From JBBRLG01 sp038231495 (GTDB lineage: Bacteria; Planctomycetota; Planctomycetia; Gemmatales; Gemmataceae), in NCBI GenBank assembly GCA_038231495.1, contig JBBRLG010000100.1, positions 1 through 15,581 of the forward strand: a DNA stretch of 15,581 nucleotides. The letters run 5' to 3'. A program made the position numbers and the translations under genes. Positions 5,852 to 12,890 of the stretch are shown one piece after another. A model generated the notes under the pieces. That model did not search any database. It saw only the letters and a list, made by a program, of their open reading frames with translations, and was not told the origin of the DNA. Numbering within the stretch: the stretch's first letter is position 1; every line of letters starts with the position of its first letter.

Positions 5852-6805
5852 ATGCGCATCCTGGTCACGGGCATCACGGGCTTCGCGGGCGGCGCCCTGG
5901 CCGAGGCGCTCCTGGCACGCCCCAACGTCCAGGTGTTCGGCCTGAGCCGCGGGAACGTGTGGCCGGCCCTCTGGTCGCACCTGGCGGACAAGGTGCCGCT
6001 GGCGAAAGCCGACTTGCAAGACCCGCAAAGTATCGAAAGCGTGCTGCGCGAAGTCCGGCCCGAACAGGTGTACCACCTCGCCGGTTATGCCCAGGTGGGC
6101 CGCTCCTTCCAGGAACCGGATGCGGCGTGGGCGGGCAACCTGACGGTGACGCGCGCCCTGTACGACGCGGTCGCGCACTGGGGCGGCAAGCCGCGCATTC
6201 TGTTCGTGGGCAGCGGCATGATCTACGGCGACAACACTCGCAGTGACGAGGTGCAGACGGAGTTGACGCAACTGCGACCCAATAGCCCCTACGCCGCGAG
6301 CAAGGCGGCGGCGGACCTTGTCAGCTACCAGGTTACGCGCAGTCCCGGCCTCGACGTGGTGCGGGCGCGGCCGTACAACCACATTGGTCCGGGCCAGTCG
6401 GCGGAGTTCGCGATTGCCAGCTTCGCCCGCCAGATCGTCGCCATCGAGCGCGGCCACCAACCCGCGGTGTTGGAGACCGGCAACTTGAACCCGCGCCGCG
6501 ACCTGACCGACGTGCGCGACATGGCGGTCGCGTACTTGCTGCTGATGGAAAAGGGCCGGACGGGCGAGGCGTACAACATCGCGTCGGGACCGCTGCACTC
6601 CATGCAAAACGTGCTCGACCGCCTGCTGGCGCTGGCCGGCATCCAGGTCGAGGTCCGCCAGCGCAGCGCCCTGGTCCGCAGCACGGAACTGGTCGGCGTG
6701 CGCGTGGACACGACGAAATTGCGCACCGAAACGGGCTGGACGCCGCGCTACTCGCTGGACGAGACGCTGCGCGACACGCTGGCCTTCTGGCGACGACAAC
6801 CTTAG
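5852..6805 (+). CDS. rmd: GDP-4-keto-6-deoxy-D-mannose reductase-like SDR (probable GDP-rhamnose synthase)
   Basis: 317 residues from the ATG at 5852, with GAGGGAG at 5836-5842; an upstream in-frame TTG at 5795 lies in the stem-loop and is unlikely. An extended SDR: the Rossmann motif is TGITGFAG (residues 6-13), the catalytic area VGSGMIYG (119-126), and the active-site pair Y147/K151 in SPYAASK. The segment RARPYNHIGPGQ is typical of the RMD group, which reduces the Gmd product at C4 to GDP-D-rhamnose; close relatives make GDP-6-deoxy-talose, and some make other sugars. Placement directly after gmd supports this substrate. Stereochemistry cannot be read from the sequence. A wider NAD-dependent epimerase is the main alternative, less likely given the neighbour. 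Confidence 0.85.
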   Translation: MRILVTGITGFAGGALAEALLARPNVQVFGLSRGNVWPALWSHLADKVPLAKADLQDPQSIESVLREVRPEQVYHLAGYAQVGRSFQEPDAAWAGNLTVTRALYDAVAHWGGKPRILFVGSGMIYGDNTRSDEVQTELTQLRPNSPYAASKAAADLVSYQVTRSPGLDVVRARPYNHIGPGQSAEFAIASFARQIVAIERGHQPAVLETGNLNPRRDLTDVRDMAVAYLLLMEKGRTGEAYNIASGPLHSMQNVLDRLLALAGIQVEVRQRSALVRSTELVGVRVDTTKLRTETGWTPRYSLDETLRDTLAFWRRQP

Positions 6806-6847
6806 CGCTCCGCCGCAAGCGGCACATACGAAAGAGGTCCGCATCGC

Positions 6848-8170
6848 ATGAAGATTGCCGTCATCGGTACCGGCTACGTCGGCCTCGTCACCGGCACCTG
6901 CTTCGCCAATTCGGGCAACGAGGTCACGTGCATCGACAAGGACGCCGGCAAGATCGAAACCCTGCGCGCGGGCCGGCTACCGATCTACGAGCCGGGCCTG
7001 CTCGAACTGGTACAACGCAACCGCCGCGAAGACCGCCTCGTCTTCACGACCGACCTTGCCAAAGGCATCGCGCCCGCGCCGCTGATCTTTATCGCCGTCG
7101 GTACGCCGCAGGCCGCCGACGGCTCCGCCGACCTGTCCACCCTCTGGGCCGTCGGCGACGCCCTAGCCGAACACGTCAACGGGCCGAAGATCGTCGTCAT
7201 CAAAAGCACCGTGCCCGTCGGCACCAACCGCACGCTTGCCGAGCGCCTGGCCACGAAGGCGAAGTTCCCCATCGACGTGGCCAGCAACCCGGAGTTCTTG
7301 AAGGAAGGCACGGCCCTCGACGACTGCCAGAAGCCGGACCGCGTCGTCGTCGGCGTGCGCCGGCCCGAAGTCAAGAAGGTGTTGGAAGAGTTGTACGCCC
7401 CCTTCCTGCGCACCGAGCGGCCGTTCCTGGTCATGTCGCCTGAAAGTGCCGAGATGACCAAGTACGCCGCCAACGCCATGCTGGCCACGAAGATCAGCTA
7501 CGTCAACGAGATGGCCAACCTGTGCGAGAAGATGGGCGCGGACATTAACGACGTGCGCCGCGGCATCGGCCACGACGCCCGCATCGGCTTCCAGTTTCTC
7601 TTCCCCGGCGCGGGGTACGGCGGCAGCTGCTTCCCGAAAGACATTCGCGCGCTACAATGCATGTCCAAGCAACTCGACGTTCCCAGCCACCTGCTGGACG
7701 CGGTGGATCGCGTCAACGAGGGACAGAAGCAGGTGCTTATCCAAAAGGTGAAGGCGCATTTTGGCGACGACTTGCAGGGCAAGACGCTCGCCGTCTGGGG
7801 CCTGGCATTCAAGCCGCGTACCGACGACATCCGCGAAGCGCCGGCGCTGGTGCTCATTGATGCGTTGCTCGCCGCCGGCATGAATCTGCGGGTCCACGAC
7901 CCGGAGGCGTTGGCGAACGTCCGGGCGCAATACGGCGACAAGCTGGTCTACTGCGACAAGCCGTACGGGGCGTTGGAAGGCGCGGACGGCCTGGCGATCG
8001 TGACGGAATGGGCGGAATTCCGCAACCCGGATTTCGAGGTGATGCGTCGGCTCATGAGCGGCCACGTCATCTTCGACGGCCGCAACCTGTACGAGCCGAA
8101 AACGCCCGCCAGTCACGGGTTCACCTACTATTCCATCGGCCGGGCGACCACCGGTGCCGCTTGCGGCTGA
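6848..8170 (+). CDS. ugd: UDP-glucose 6-dehydrogenase
   Basis: 440 residues, typical for the family. It oxidises UDP-glucose twice to UDP-glucuronate with NAD+, a precursor for acidic polysaccharides. Visible features: the NAD-binding motif GTGYVGLVTG (7-16), VGTPQAADGSADL in the first domain, KSTVPVGT (119-126), SNPEFLKEGTA with the catalytic Glu/Lys pair (146-156), the conserved NAMLATKISYVNE helix, and the catalytic cysteine C261 in GGSCFPKD. The C-terminal domain contains WGLAFKPRTDDIREAP, also diagnostic. An AGAGG lies 10 bases before the ATG and the gap to the reductase gene is 42 bases, so it is probably co-transcribed. Its last codons and stop fall within the TGCCGCTTGCGGCTGAGC repeat, so the final residues ACG may come from that insertion. 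Confidence 0.93.
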   Translation: MKIAVIGTGYVGLVTGTCFANSGNEVTCIDKDAGKIETLRAGRLPIYEPGLLELVQRNRREDRLVFTTDLAKGIAPAPLIFIAVGTPQAADGSADLSTLWAVGDALAEHVNGPKIVVIKSTVPVGTNRTLAERLATKAKFPIDVASNPEFLKEGTALDDCQKPDRVVVGVRRPEVKKVLEELYAPFLRTERPFLVMSPESAEMTKYAANAMLATKISYVNEMANLCEKMGADINDVRRGIGHDARIGFQFLFPGAGYGGSCFPKDIRALQCMSKQLDVPSHLLDAVDRVNEGQKQVLIQKVKAHFGDDLQGKTLAVWGLAFKPRTDDIREAPALVLIDALLAAGMNLRVHDPEALANVRAQYGDKLVYCDKPYGALEGADGLAIVTEWAEFRNPDFEVMRRLMSGHVIFDGRNLYEPKTPASHGFTYYSIGRATTGAACG

Positions 8171-8205
8171 GCACTAGTCCGTAGCGAACCCTTTGGAAGA
8201 GTCCC

Positions 8206-8211
8206 TATAAT
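8206..8211 (+). promoter_or_regulatory. Candidate -10 box (TATAAT) of the two-component operon
   Basis: A consensus TATAAT sits 37 bases before the histidine-kinase ATG, inside TCCCT-N7-AGGGA (8202-8218), a short imperfect dyad. No clear -35 and no sigma-54 -24/-12 pattern is seen, so there is no sign here that the downstream activator drives its own operon. Confidence 0.5.
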
Positions 8212-8248
8212 AAAGGGAAAGACCACCCGCCTCTGCCGAAGGACGTTC

Positions 8249-9607
8249 ATGGGCCTTGTCACCGACCCCCCGCGCCTCCCGGCCGCGCCGTCGCGCTGGG
8301 AACTGGCCGCGGAAACCATCGCCGTCAAAATCCGTTGGTTCGGCCTCCTCGTCGGCTTCGTCCTTGTCAACGTCGAGGAGCTGTCGCCCGAGCGCCGCGG
8401 CCTGCTCAACGCCATCCTCGCGCTCGGCACCGTCTACACCGTCCTCGACACCTACTACAGCTTTCGCGGCCGCGTCTTTCTTGGCCGTTATCCGCTTGCC
8501 ATCTCGTGCATGGAAGCCCTGTTCATCGGCCTGTTGTGCTACTGCGACGAGGGACTGGAAAGCCCGTTTCGCTATTACTACTTCCTGTCGCTCATCTGCT
8601 GTGCCATCCGCTACCCGTCGCGGGTGACGTACCTGAGCTGTGCCCTCCATTGCCTGAGTTACGGCACGCTGTACCTCACGCTGCCGGGCGAGACGCACGG
8701 GCTGTCGTATTTCCTGCTGACGCTCGTGATCCTCGGCTGGGTGACGTGGGCGAGCAACGCCCTGGCCCAGCTGCTCAAGGGCGTCGGCGACCACCTCGGC
8801 CGGCTCAACGACGCGCTGCAAAAAAACCAGGCCGAATTGGAGGCGCGCATCGCCGAGGCCACGCGCGAGTTGAACGAAGCCCAGGCGCACCTCCTGCACC
8901 AGGAAAAGATGGCCGCGTTCGGCCTGCTGGCCGCGGGCATCGCCCACGAGGTCGGCAACCCACTCACGTCCATCAGTTCCATCGTGCAGATTTTGCAGCG
9001 GCGCGACTACGACGACTACACCCAGGCCAAGCTCAGCCTCGTCAGCGGCCAGTTGCAACGCATCCAGACGACCCTGCGCGAACTGATCGAATTCAGCCGG
9101 CCCGCCAGCACCGAGCGGTCGCAGGTTGCCCTGGGCGACATCCTCGACGAGGCGCTGAGCATCGCCAAGTATTACAAGCGGACGCGCGGCCGCATCGCCC
9201 CGCCGCCGTTGCCGCCGGACCTGCCGCCGTTGTACGCCGTCCGCGACCAACTCGTGCAGGTGTTCCTCAACCTCGTCCTCAACGCCATCGACGCGACCGA
9301 CCGCACCGGCAAGGTGGAATTGGGCGTCGAGCGCGGGCCGGGCGGCGTCACGATCACGGTGCGCGACGACGGGTGCGGCATCGCAGCGGCGGACGTGCCG
9401 CGCCTGTTTCAGCCGTATTTCACGACGAAAAAGCACGGCACCGGCCTGGGACTGTTTGTCACGCGCCAGCTCGTCACCGACCACGACGGCCGGGTCGATT
9501 TCGAGTCGCGCGTCGGCGCAGGCACGGTCTTCCGCGTCTTCCTGCCGTTGCGCGCAGAGGCCGCCCGGCCGGCACCCGCAGCCCTGAGGGAACCCATTTC
9601 ATGGTAG
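8249..9607 (+). CDS. Membrane sensor histidine kinase (NtrB/ZraS-like)
   Basis: 452 residues; GAAGGA at 8238-8243 precedes the ATG. The first ~175 residues form a hydrophobic sensor region with about five predicted membrane segments (near 28-42, 52-68, 82-98, 108-142 and 152-172) and no large periplasmic loop, so it may sense something in or at the membrane. A coiled-coil linker (about 180-218) leads to the HisKA domain: the phospho-acceptor H233 lies in AGIAHEVGNPLTS. The ATPase domain shows the N box LNLVLNAIDAT (340-350), G1 DDGCGI (373-378), F box FQPYFTTK and G2 GTGLGL (397-402). All residues expected for kinase activity are present. The 7-base overlap with the regulator gene makes the pairing near certain. 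No PAS domain is evident, unlike NtrB. The signal is unknown. Confidence 0.92.
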   Translation: MGLVTDPPRLPAAPSRWELAAETIAVKIRWFGLLVGFVLVNVEELSPERRGLLNAILALGTVYTVLDTYYSFRGRVFLGRYPLAISCMEALFIGLLCYCDEGLESPFRYYYFLSLICCAIRYPSRVTYLSCALHCLSYGTLYLTLPGETHGLSYFLLTLVILGWVTWASNALAQLLKGVGDHLGRLNDALQKNQAELEARIAEATRELNEAQAHLLHQEKMAAFGLLAAGIAHEVGNPLTSISSIVQILQRRDYDDYTQAKLSLVSGQLQRIQTTLRELIEFSRPASTERSQVALGDILDEALSIAKYYKRTRGRIAPPPLPPDLPPLYAVRDQLVQVFLNLVLNAIDATDRTGKVELGVERGPGGVTITVRDDGCGIAAADVPRLFQPYFTTKKHGTGLGLFVTRQLVTDHDGRVDFESRVGAGTVFRVFLPLRAEAARPAPAALREPISW

Positions 9608-11049
9608 AAACCCGCACGCGCCGGCCGACCGCCGCCGGACCGGAAGTCGGCGGCACCACCATTCTCGTCGTGGACGACGAGCCGCTCATCCGCGACACCC
9701 TGGCCGAGTACCTGACGCAGGAGGGATTTCCCGTCGTCGCCTGCGCCAACGGCGAGGAGGCACTGGTCCTGGCCGGCAAGCAGCGTTTCGCGGTGGCCCT
9801 GTGCGACGTGCAACTGCCCGGCATGGACGGCCTGGCGCTTCTCGAACGACTGCACTGCATCAGCCCGGAGACGTTCGTGCTGGTCATCACGGCGTACGCC
9901 ACGGTGGAGAACGCGGTCGAGGCGTTCCAGCGCGGGGCGCACGACTACCTCATGAAGCCGATCCTGCTGGACGAGGTGCTGACGAAGGTCCGGCGGCTGC
10001 TGGCCCACCGCGACCTGTATTTAGAAAACCTGTGGTTGCGGCGCGAGTTGAACCGCGGCCGCGAAGCCGACCAACTCGTCGGCGACAGCATCGCCATGAA
10101 GCAGCTGCTTGCGTTGGTGCGCAAGGTGGGGCCGACGCCGTCGACGGTGCTGATTTCCGGCGAAAGTGGCACCGGCAAGGAGCTCGTCGCGCGGGCCGTC
10201 CACGCCCGCACGGTGGACGGCAGCGGCGGCCGACGCGTGCGCGGCCTGGGCGAAGCGCGCTTCGTCGCGATCAACTGTGCCGCGATCCCGCACGACCTGC
10301 TGGAAAACCAGCTCTTCGGCCACCGCAAGGGTTCGTTCACGGGCGCGGACCGCGACCAGGCAGGCCTGTTCGTCCACGCGGGGTCCGGCACGCTCTTCCT
10401 GGACGAAATCGCCGAGATGCCCCTGGCGACGCAGGCGAAGCTCTTGCGGGCCATCGAGCAAAAAGAAATCCTGCCGGTCGGCGCGAACGAACCGATCCGC
10501 GTCCAGGCGCGCGTGCTGGCGGCGACGAACAAGGACTTGCTCAAAGAAGTGGAGGCCGGCCGTTTCCGCGAGGATCTGTATTACCGCTTAAACGTGGTCT
10601 GCATCCACATCCCGCCGCTGCGCGACCGCCGCGAGGACATCCCGCAGCTGGTGGAATTCATGCTGGCGCGACACGCGCGGACGCTGGGCAAGCGCATTCA
10701 CGGAGTAACGCACGAGGCGATGCAGATTCTGCTGGCGTGCCGGTGGCGCGGCAACGTGCGCGAACTGGACAACGCCTTGCAGCGTGCGGTAATCCTGGGC
10801 GAAGGTCCGCTGGTGACGGTGGCCGATTTGCCGCCGGACCTGGCCCCGGTGGAGGGCGACCCGGCCCTCGTGGACGATCTGGGCGAAGCGGTGAGGCGGT
10901 TCGAGAAGCAGCACATCGAGCGCATCCTCCGGCTGTTGCCGGACAAGAAGGAGGCGGCCCAGCGGTTGGGTATTGGCCTCAGTTCGCTGTACCGGCGGCT
11001 TGGGGAGTTGGGGATTCAGGTAGTGGAGGGTGGGCGGGCGAAAGAATGA
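9601..11049 (+). CDS. NtrC-family sigma-54-dependent response regulator
   Basis: 482 residues. The ATG at 9601 overlaps the kinase stop by 7 bases, with GAGGGAA at 9586-9592; the frame stays open far upstream but that part is a shadow of the kinase gene. Receiver domain: acidic D25/D26, phospho-acceptor D69 in CDVQLPGMDG, and K119 in MKP. The AAA+ domain runs from about 158 to 400: Walker A GESGTGKE (187-194), sigma-54 contact loop GSFTGA (244-249), Walker B GTLFLDEI (263-270), the RFREDLYYRLNV segment, and WRGNVREL. C-terminal Fis-type HTH KKEAAQRLGIGLSSLYRRL (449-467). The loop has Ser where GAFTGA is commonest, a known tolerated variant. A Gly/Arg-rich insertion (about 205-219) lengthens the first AAA+ subdomain. 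Targets are not identifiable here. Confidence 0.95.
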   Translation: MVETRTRRPTAAGPEVGGTTILVVDDEPLIRDTLAEYLTQEGFPVVACANGEEALVLAGKQRFAVALCDVQLPGMDGLALLERLHCISPETFVLVITAYATVENAVEAFQRGAHDYLMKPILLDEVLTKVRRLLAHRDLYLENLWLRRELNRGREADQLVGDSIAMKQLLALVRKVGPTPSTVLISGESGTGKELVARAVHARTVDGSGGRRVRGLGEARFVAINCAAIPHDLLENQLFGHRKGSFTGADRDQAGLFVHAGSGTLFLDEIAEMPLATQAKLLRAIEQKEILPVGANEPIRVQARVLAATNKDLLKEVEAGRFREDLYYRLNVVCIHIPPLRDRREDIPQLVEFMLARHARTLGKRIHGVTHEAMQILLACRWRGNVRELDNALQRAVILGEGPLVTVADLPPDLAPVEGDPALVDDLGEAVRRFEKQHIERILRLLPDKKEAAQRLGIGLSSLYRRLGELGIQVVEGGRAKE

Positions 11050-11141
11050 CCGCGGAGGGCGACAATTTACAACGCACGCGGTCCGCGGATTCCCCCTCAA
11101 GGCCTTGCTCGCCCATCTCGCCACGGCTGCCGGCCGGCTGA

Positions 11142-11147
11142 TAAGAT
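11142..11147 (+). promoter_or_regulatory. Candidate -10 box (TAAGAT)
   Basis: TAAGAT lies 34 bases before the ATG at 11182 in an otherwise GC-rich 132-base gap. The spacing to a TTGCTC at 11105 is too long for it to be a -35. It suggests the small pair that follows is transcribed separately from the two-component operon. Confidence 0.35.
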
Positions 11148-11181
11148 GAGGGGTGTCCCACCCAGGTAGTGGAGGTTCCTG

Positions 11182-11652
11182 ATGACGCTTCGTGAATTCC
11201 TTCTCAAAAATGCCCCCCGCGATGAAATACGGCGGCGGCAGTGCCGTGAAGAATGGGTCGGGGCCGTCGATCGGCTGCTCGCGCTACTGCGTGGCTGGCT
11301 CACGGACGCGGGCGCCACCGACGTTCTCGACCTTGAGCCGCTTGAGTTCGAGAAACGGGAACAGGGCTTGGGCGCGTACCGCGTCAAGGGGTTGGCCATC
11401 AACTTCGGCGAAACCACCGTGAAAGTGGTGCCGGCCGGACGCAACGTTCTCGCTCACCTGGGACCGTACGCCGAACCCGGACACGAGAAAGCGGAAGGCC
11501 GTGTGGACATTACCAATGGCGCGTACAAATACTATCTGTATCGCAAGCTGAACGACGCCGGCGAGCAATGGTTGGTTCAAGAAGAACGCCTCGGCATTCG
11601 GTCGTTAGACCGAGAGCAGTTTGAGGCCATCCTCCAAGCTTTACTGTCGTGA
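11182..11652 (+). CDS. 156-aa protein of unknown function, partner of the HEPN gene
   Basis: A clear GGAGG (11171-11175) precedes the ATG by 6 bases. I recognise no family. The N-terminal ~45 residues look helical and basic (LREFLLKNAPRDEIRRRQ, then a hydrophobic helix AVDRLLALLRGWL). The middle and end look beta-rich (GAYRVKGLAINFGETTVKV, RVDITNGAYKYYLYRKL), closing with a short helix REQFEAILQALL. No nucleotidyltransferase GSxxxG motif, HTH, signal peptide or membrane segment is seen, so it is not an obvious MNT-type antitoxin. Its stop overlaps the HEPN gene start by four bases (GTGA, 11649-11652), implying coupled translation. First position and tight coupling are what an antitoxin or immunity partner would show, but this is inferred from layout only. 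Confidence 0.6.
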   Translation: MTLREFLLKNAPRDEIRRRQCREEWVGAVDRLLALLRGWLTDAGATDVLDLEPLEFEKREQGLGAYRVKGLAINFGETTVKVVPAGRNVLAHLGPYAEPGHEKAEGRVDITNGAYKYYLYRKLNDAGEQWLVQEERLGIRSLDREQFEAILQALLS

Positions 11653-12173
11653 TTGCTTCCCTTGACGACGCCTGGCGCTGGTATCAGTCGGCGCGCCGGC
11701 TGGCGCGAACGATGGGGCGGCTGGGCGAAAAACACTGGAACGACTTGCCGTGGGACGGCGACCTCGGGCGCGACAACCAGCTTATCGATCTTCCTTCTGA
11801 GGAGATCCTCAACGACTCGAAAACGGTCCTTGACGATCTCGACGATCTGTGCGTGCTGCTGCTCTTCTCGGTGTTTGAGGCCACGATTCGCGAGCGCGTT
11901 TTGGCCGAGGTGGAAGCAGAGTTGCCGCCGCTGCGCCACGTGGCTATCAAGCGTGCCCTCGACGAAATGAAGGAAGGCATCGAACACGGCAGTTTCTTCA
12001 AGGTGCTTGAACCTTACAAAGGCTCCGACGCCCATTTAATCGAGGAAGTCAATCAGGTGCGCCGGTATCGCAATTGGGTAGCACACGGCCGGCGCACTGA
12101 GCAACCTGCCGCTGTCAATCCCACGACCGCTTACGACCGACTCAAACGGTTTCTTGACCAACTTGGTGCGTAG
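11649..12173 (+). CDS. HEPN-domain protein (putative RNase toxin)
   Basis: 174 residues from a GTG overlapping the previous stop. The protein is predicted mostly helical. The helix LCVLLLFSVFEATIRERVL (about 67-85) and the later RRYRNWVAHGRR (138-149) with R141, N142 and H146 match the HEPN active-site pattern R-N-x-x-x-H, found in the RiboL-PSP and MAE_28990 types of HEPN among others. HEPN proteins often act as metal-independent RNases in toxin-antitoxin, abortive-infection and CRISPR-linked systems; some members are inactive scaffolds. All catalytic residues of the motif are present here. The coupled upstream gene would be the natural antitoxin candidate. The exact HEPN subfamily is uncertain. 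Confidence 0.72.
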   Translation: MIASLDDAWRWYQSARRLARTMGRLGEKHWNDLPWDGDLGRDNQLIDLPSEEILNDSKTVLDDLDDLCVLLLFSVFEATIRERVLAEVEAELPPLRHVAIKRALDEMKEGIEHGSFFKVLEPYKGSDAHLIEEVNQVRRYRNWVAHGRRTEQPAAVNPTTAYDRLKRFLDQLGA

Positions 12174-12185
12174 ATCGTAGTCGGT

Positions 12186-12216
12186 GGCAAGCGTTGATCA
12201 GCTCTTCGCTTTTGCC
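12186..12216. terminator. Weak bidirectional terminator candidate between convergent genes
   Basis: GGCAAGCG (12186-12193) can pair with CGCTTTTGCC (12207-12216), leaving a two-base bulge and a 13-base loop. It lies in the 50-base gap between the convergent HEPN and ferredoxin genes. There is no extended T-run on either side, so support is modest. Confidence 0.25.
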
Positions 12217-12223
12217 GCGTCGC

Positions 12224-12634
12224 TCAATGCCCTTCCTGCACGAGGTTCCGCCCCCAGCCCGGAACTTCCACCACCAGGTCACACGTCCCGTTCGGCACAC
12301 ACTGGCAGCCGAGGCGCGATTCCGTCGTCAGGCCGCGCGCCTCTTCCAGCTGGTCCAGCTCGTCCTCCGTCGGTTCGTTGCAGCTCTCCAGCCCCTCGCG
12401 CACAATGAGGTGACACGTCGAACAGGCACAGACGCCACCGCAGGCGTGGTCTACCGGGATGTCGGCCAGGCTCAGCGCGATGTCCAACAGGCTGCCGGGC
12501 AAACCCGTGCGACCGTAGGGCAACGCCGCCGGATCGACCTCCACCGTCTTGCCCGCCGGGAGAAAGGTGATCTTGTACTTCTGCGTCGGCGTCTCGACTG
12601 CCGCCGGTTGGATGTACGGGTTCACGCCTGCCAT
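12224..12634 (-). CDS. fdx: Isc-type [2Fe-2S] ferredoxin
   Basis: 136 residues from the ATG at 12634, with GAGGA on the minus strand at 12644-12648; an upstream in-frame ATG (12676) lies in the palindromic element and lacks support. Cysteines C65, C71 and C74 in HACGGVCACSTCHLIVREG and C110 in SRLGCQC are the four cluster ligands in the C-x5-C-x2-C...C spacing of adrenodoxin/Isc ferredoxins. C69 corresponds to the extra non-ligand cysteine also present in E. coli Fdx. VEVPGWGRN near the end matches the family's 'VVEIP' strand. Such proteins donate electrons in Fe-S cluster assembly or to monooxygenases. No iscS, iscU or hsc genes lie nearby. A ~35-residue N-terminal extension and a segment DPAALPYGRTGLPGS before the cluster loop make it longer than the ~111-residue E. 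coli protein. Confidence 0.9.
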   Translation of the reverse strand: MAGVNPYIQPAAVETPTQKYKITFLPAGKTVEVDPAALPYGRTGLPGSLLDIALSLADIPVDHACGGVCACSTCHLIVREGLESCNEPTEDELDQLEEARGLTTESRLGCQCVPNGTCDLVVEVPGWGRNLVQEGH

Positions 12635-12664
12635 CGTGCAACGTCCTCGTCGGAAAAACCGCGG

Positions 12665-12798
12665 GTAACCGTTCACTCCCCCCTTACGAAGGGGGGGCGG
12701 GGGGGTGGAGTGGACGCCAGGACTGTTAAACGCAACCTTTCTTACCCCCCCCCGCCCCCCCTTCGTAAGGGGGGGAGAAGTTGCCGGTGAACGGTTAC
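12665..12798. repeat. 134-bp palindromic element (MITE-like)
   Basis: The ends are perfect 12-bp inverted repeats: GTAACCGTTCAC (12665-12676) and GTGAACGGTTAC (12787-12798). Inside, the C/G-homopolymer block 12677-12706, with core CTTACGAAGGGGGGGCGG, is repeated inverted at 12744-12776, differing only in homopolymer lengths. A unique centre of about 37 bases and an insertion of about 10 bases near the right end break the symmetry. No coding capacity. It lies in the 256-base gap between the ferredoxin and MBL genes, both on the minus strand. Size, perfect ends and lack of genes suggest a miniature inverted-repeat element; TTCGTAAGGGGG-like motifs are frequent in planctomycete intergenic DNA (recollection, not tested). 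Confidence 0.75.
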
Positions 12799-12890
12799 AA
12801 ACGCGGGGCGTGCGCCGCCCGCCCCTACCCGGTTAACCTAGCGAGAACGGCGGGCTTTGTCCCCGCGCCGCCGGTGGGCTTGGGACCGCG

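Noticed and set aside
8335..9600. Upstream extension of the response-regulator frame
   Set aside because: The frame is open back to 8335 but the translation is Arg/Pro/His-rich and lies over the histidine kinase. The receiver domain begins just after the ATG at 9601.
9801..11141. 446-codon plus-strand frame over the sigma-54 activator
   Set aside because: Shadow frame in a different phase from the recognised receiver/AAA+/Fis protein; no motifs.
12224..12676. Longer ferredoxin start at 12676
   Set aside because: The extra 14 residues fall in the palindromic element and lack a Shine-Dalgarno; the ATG at 12634 has GAGGA at the right distance.
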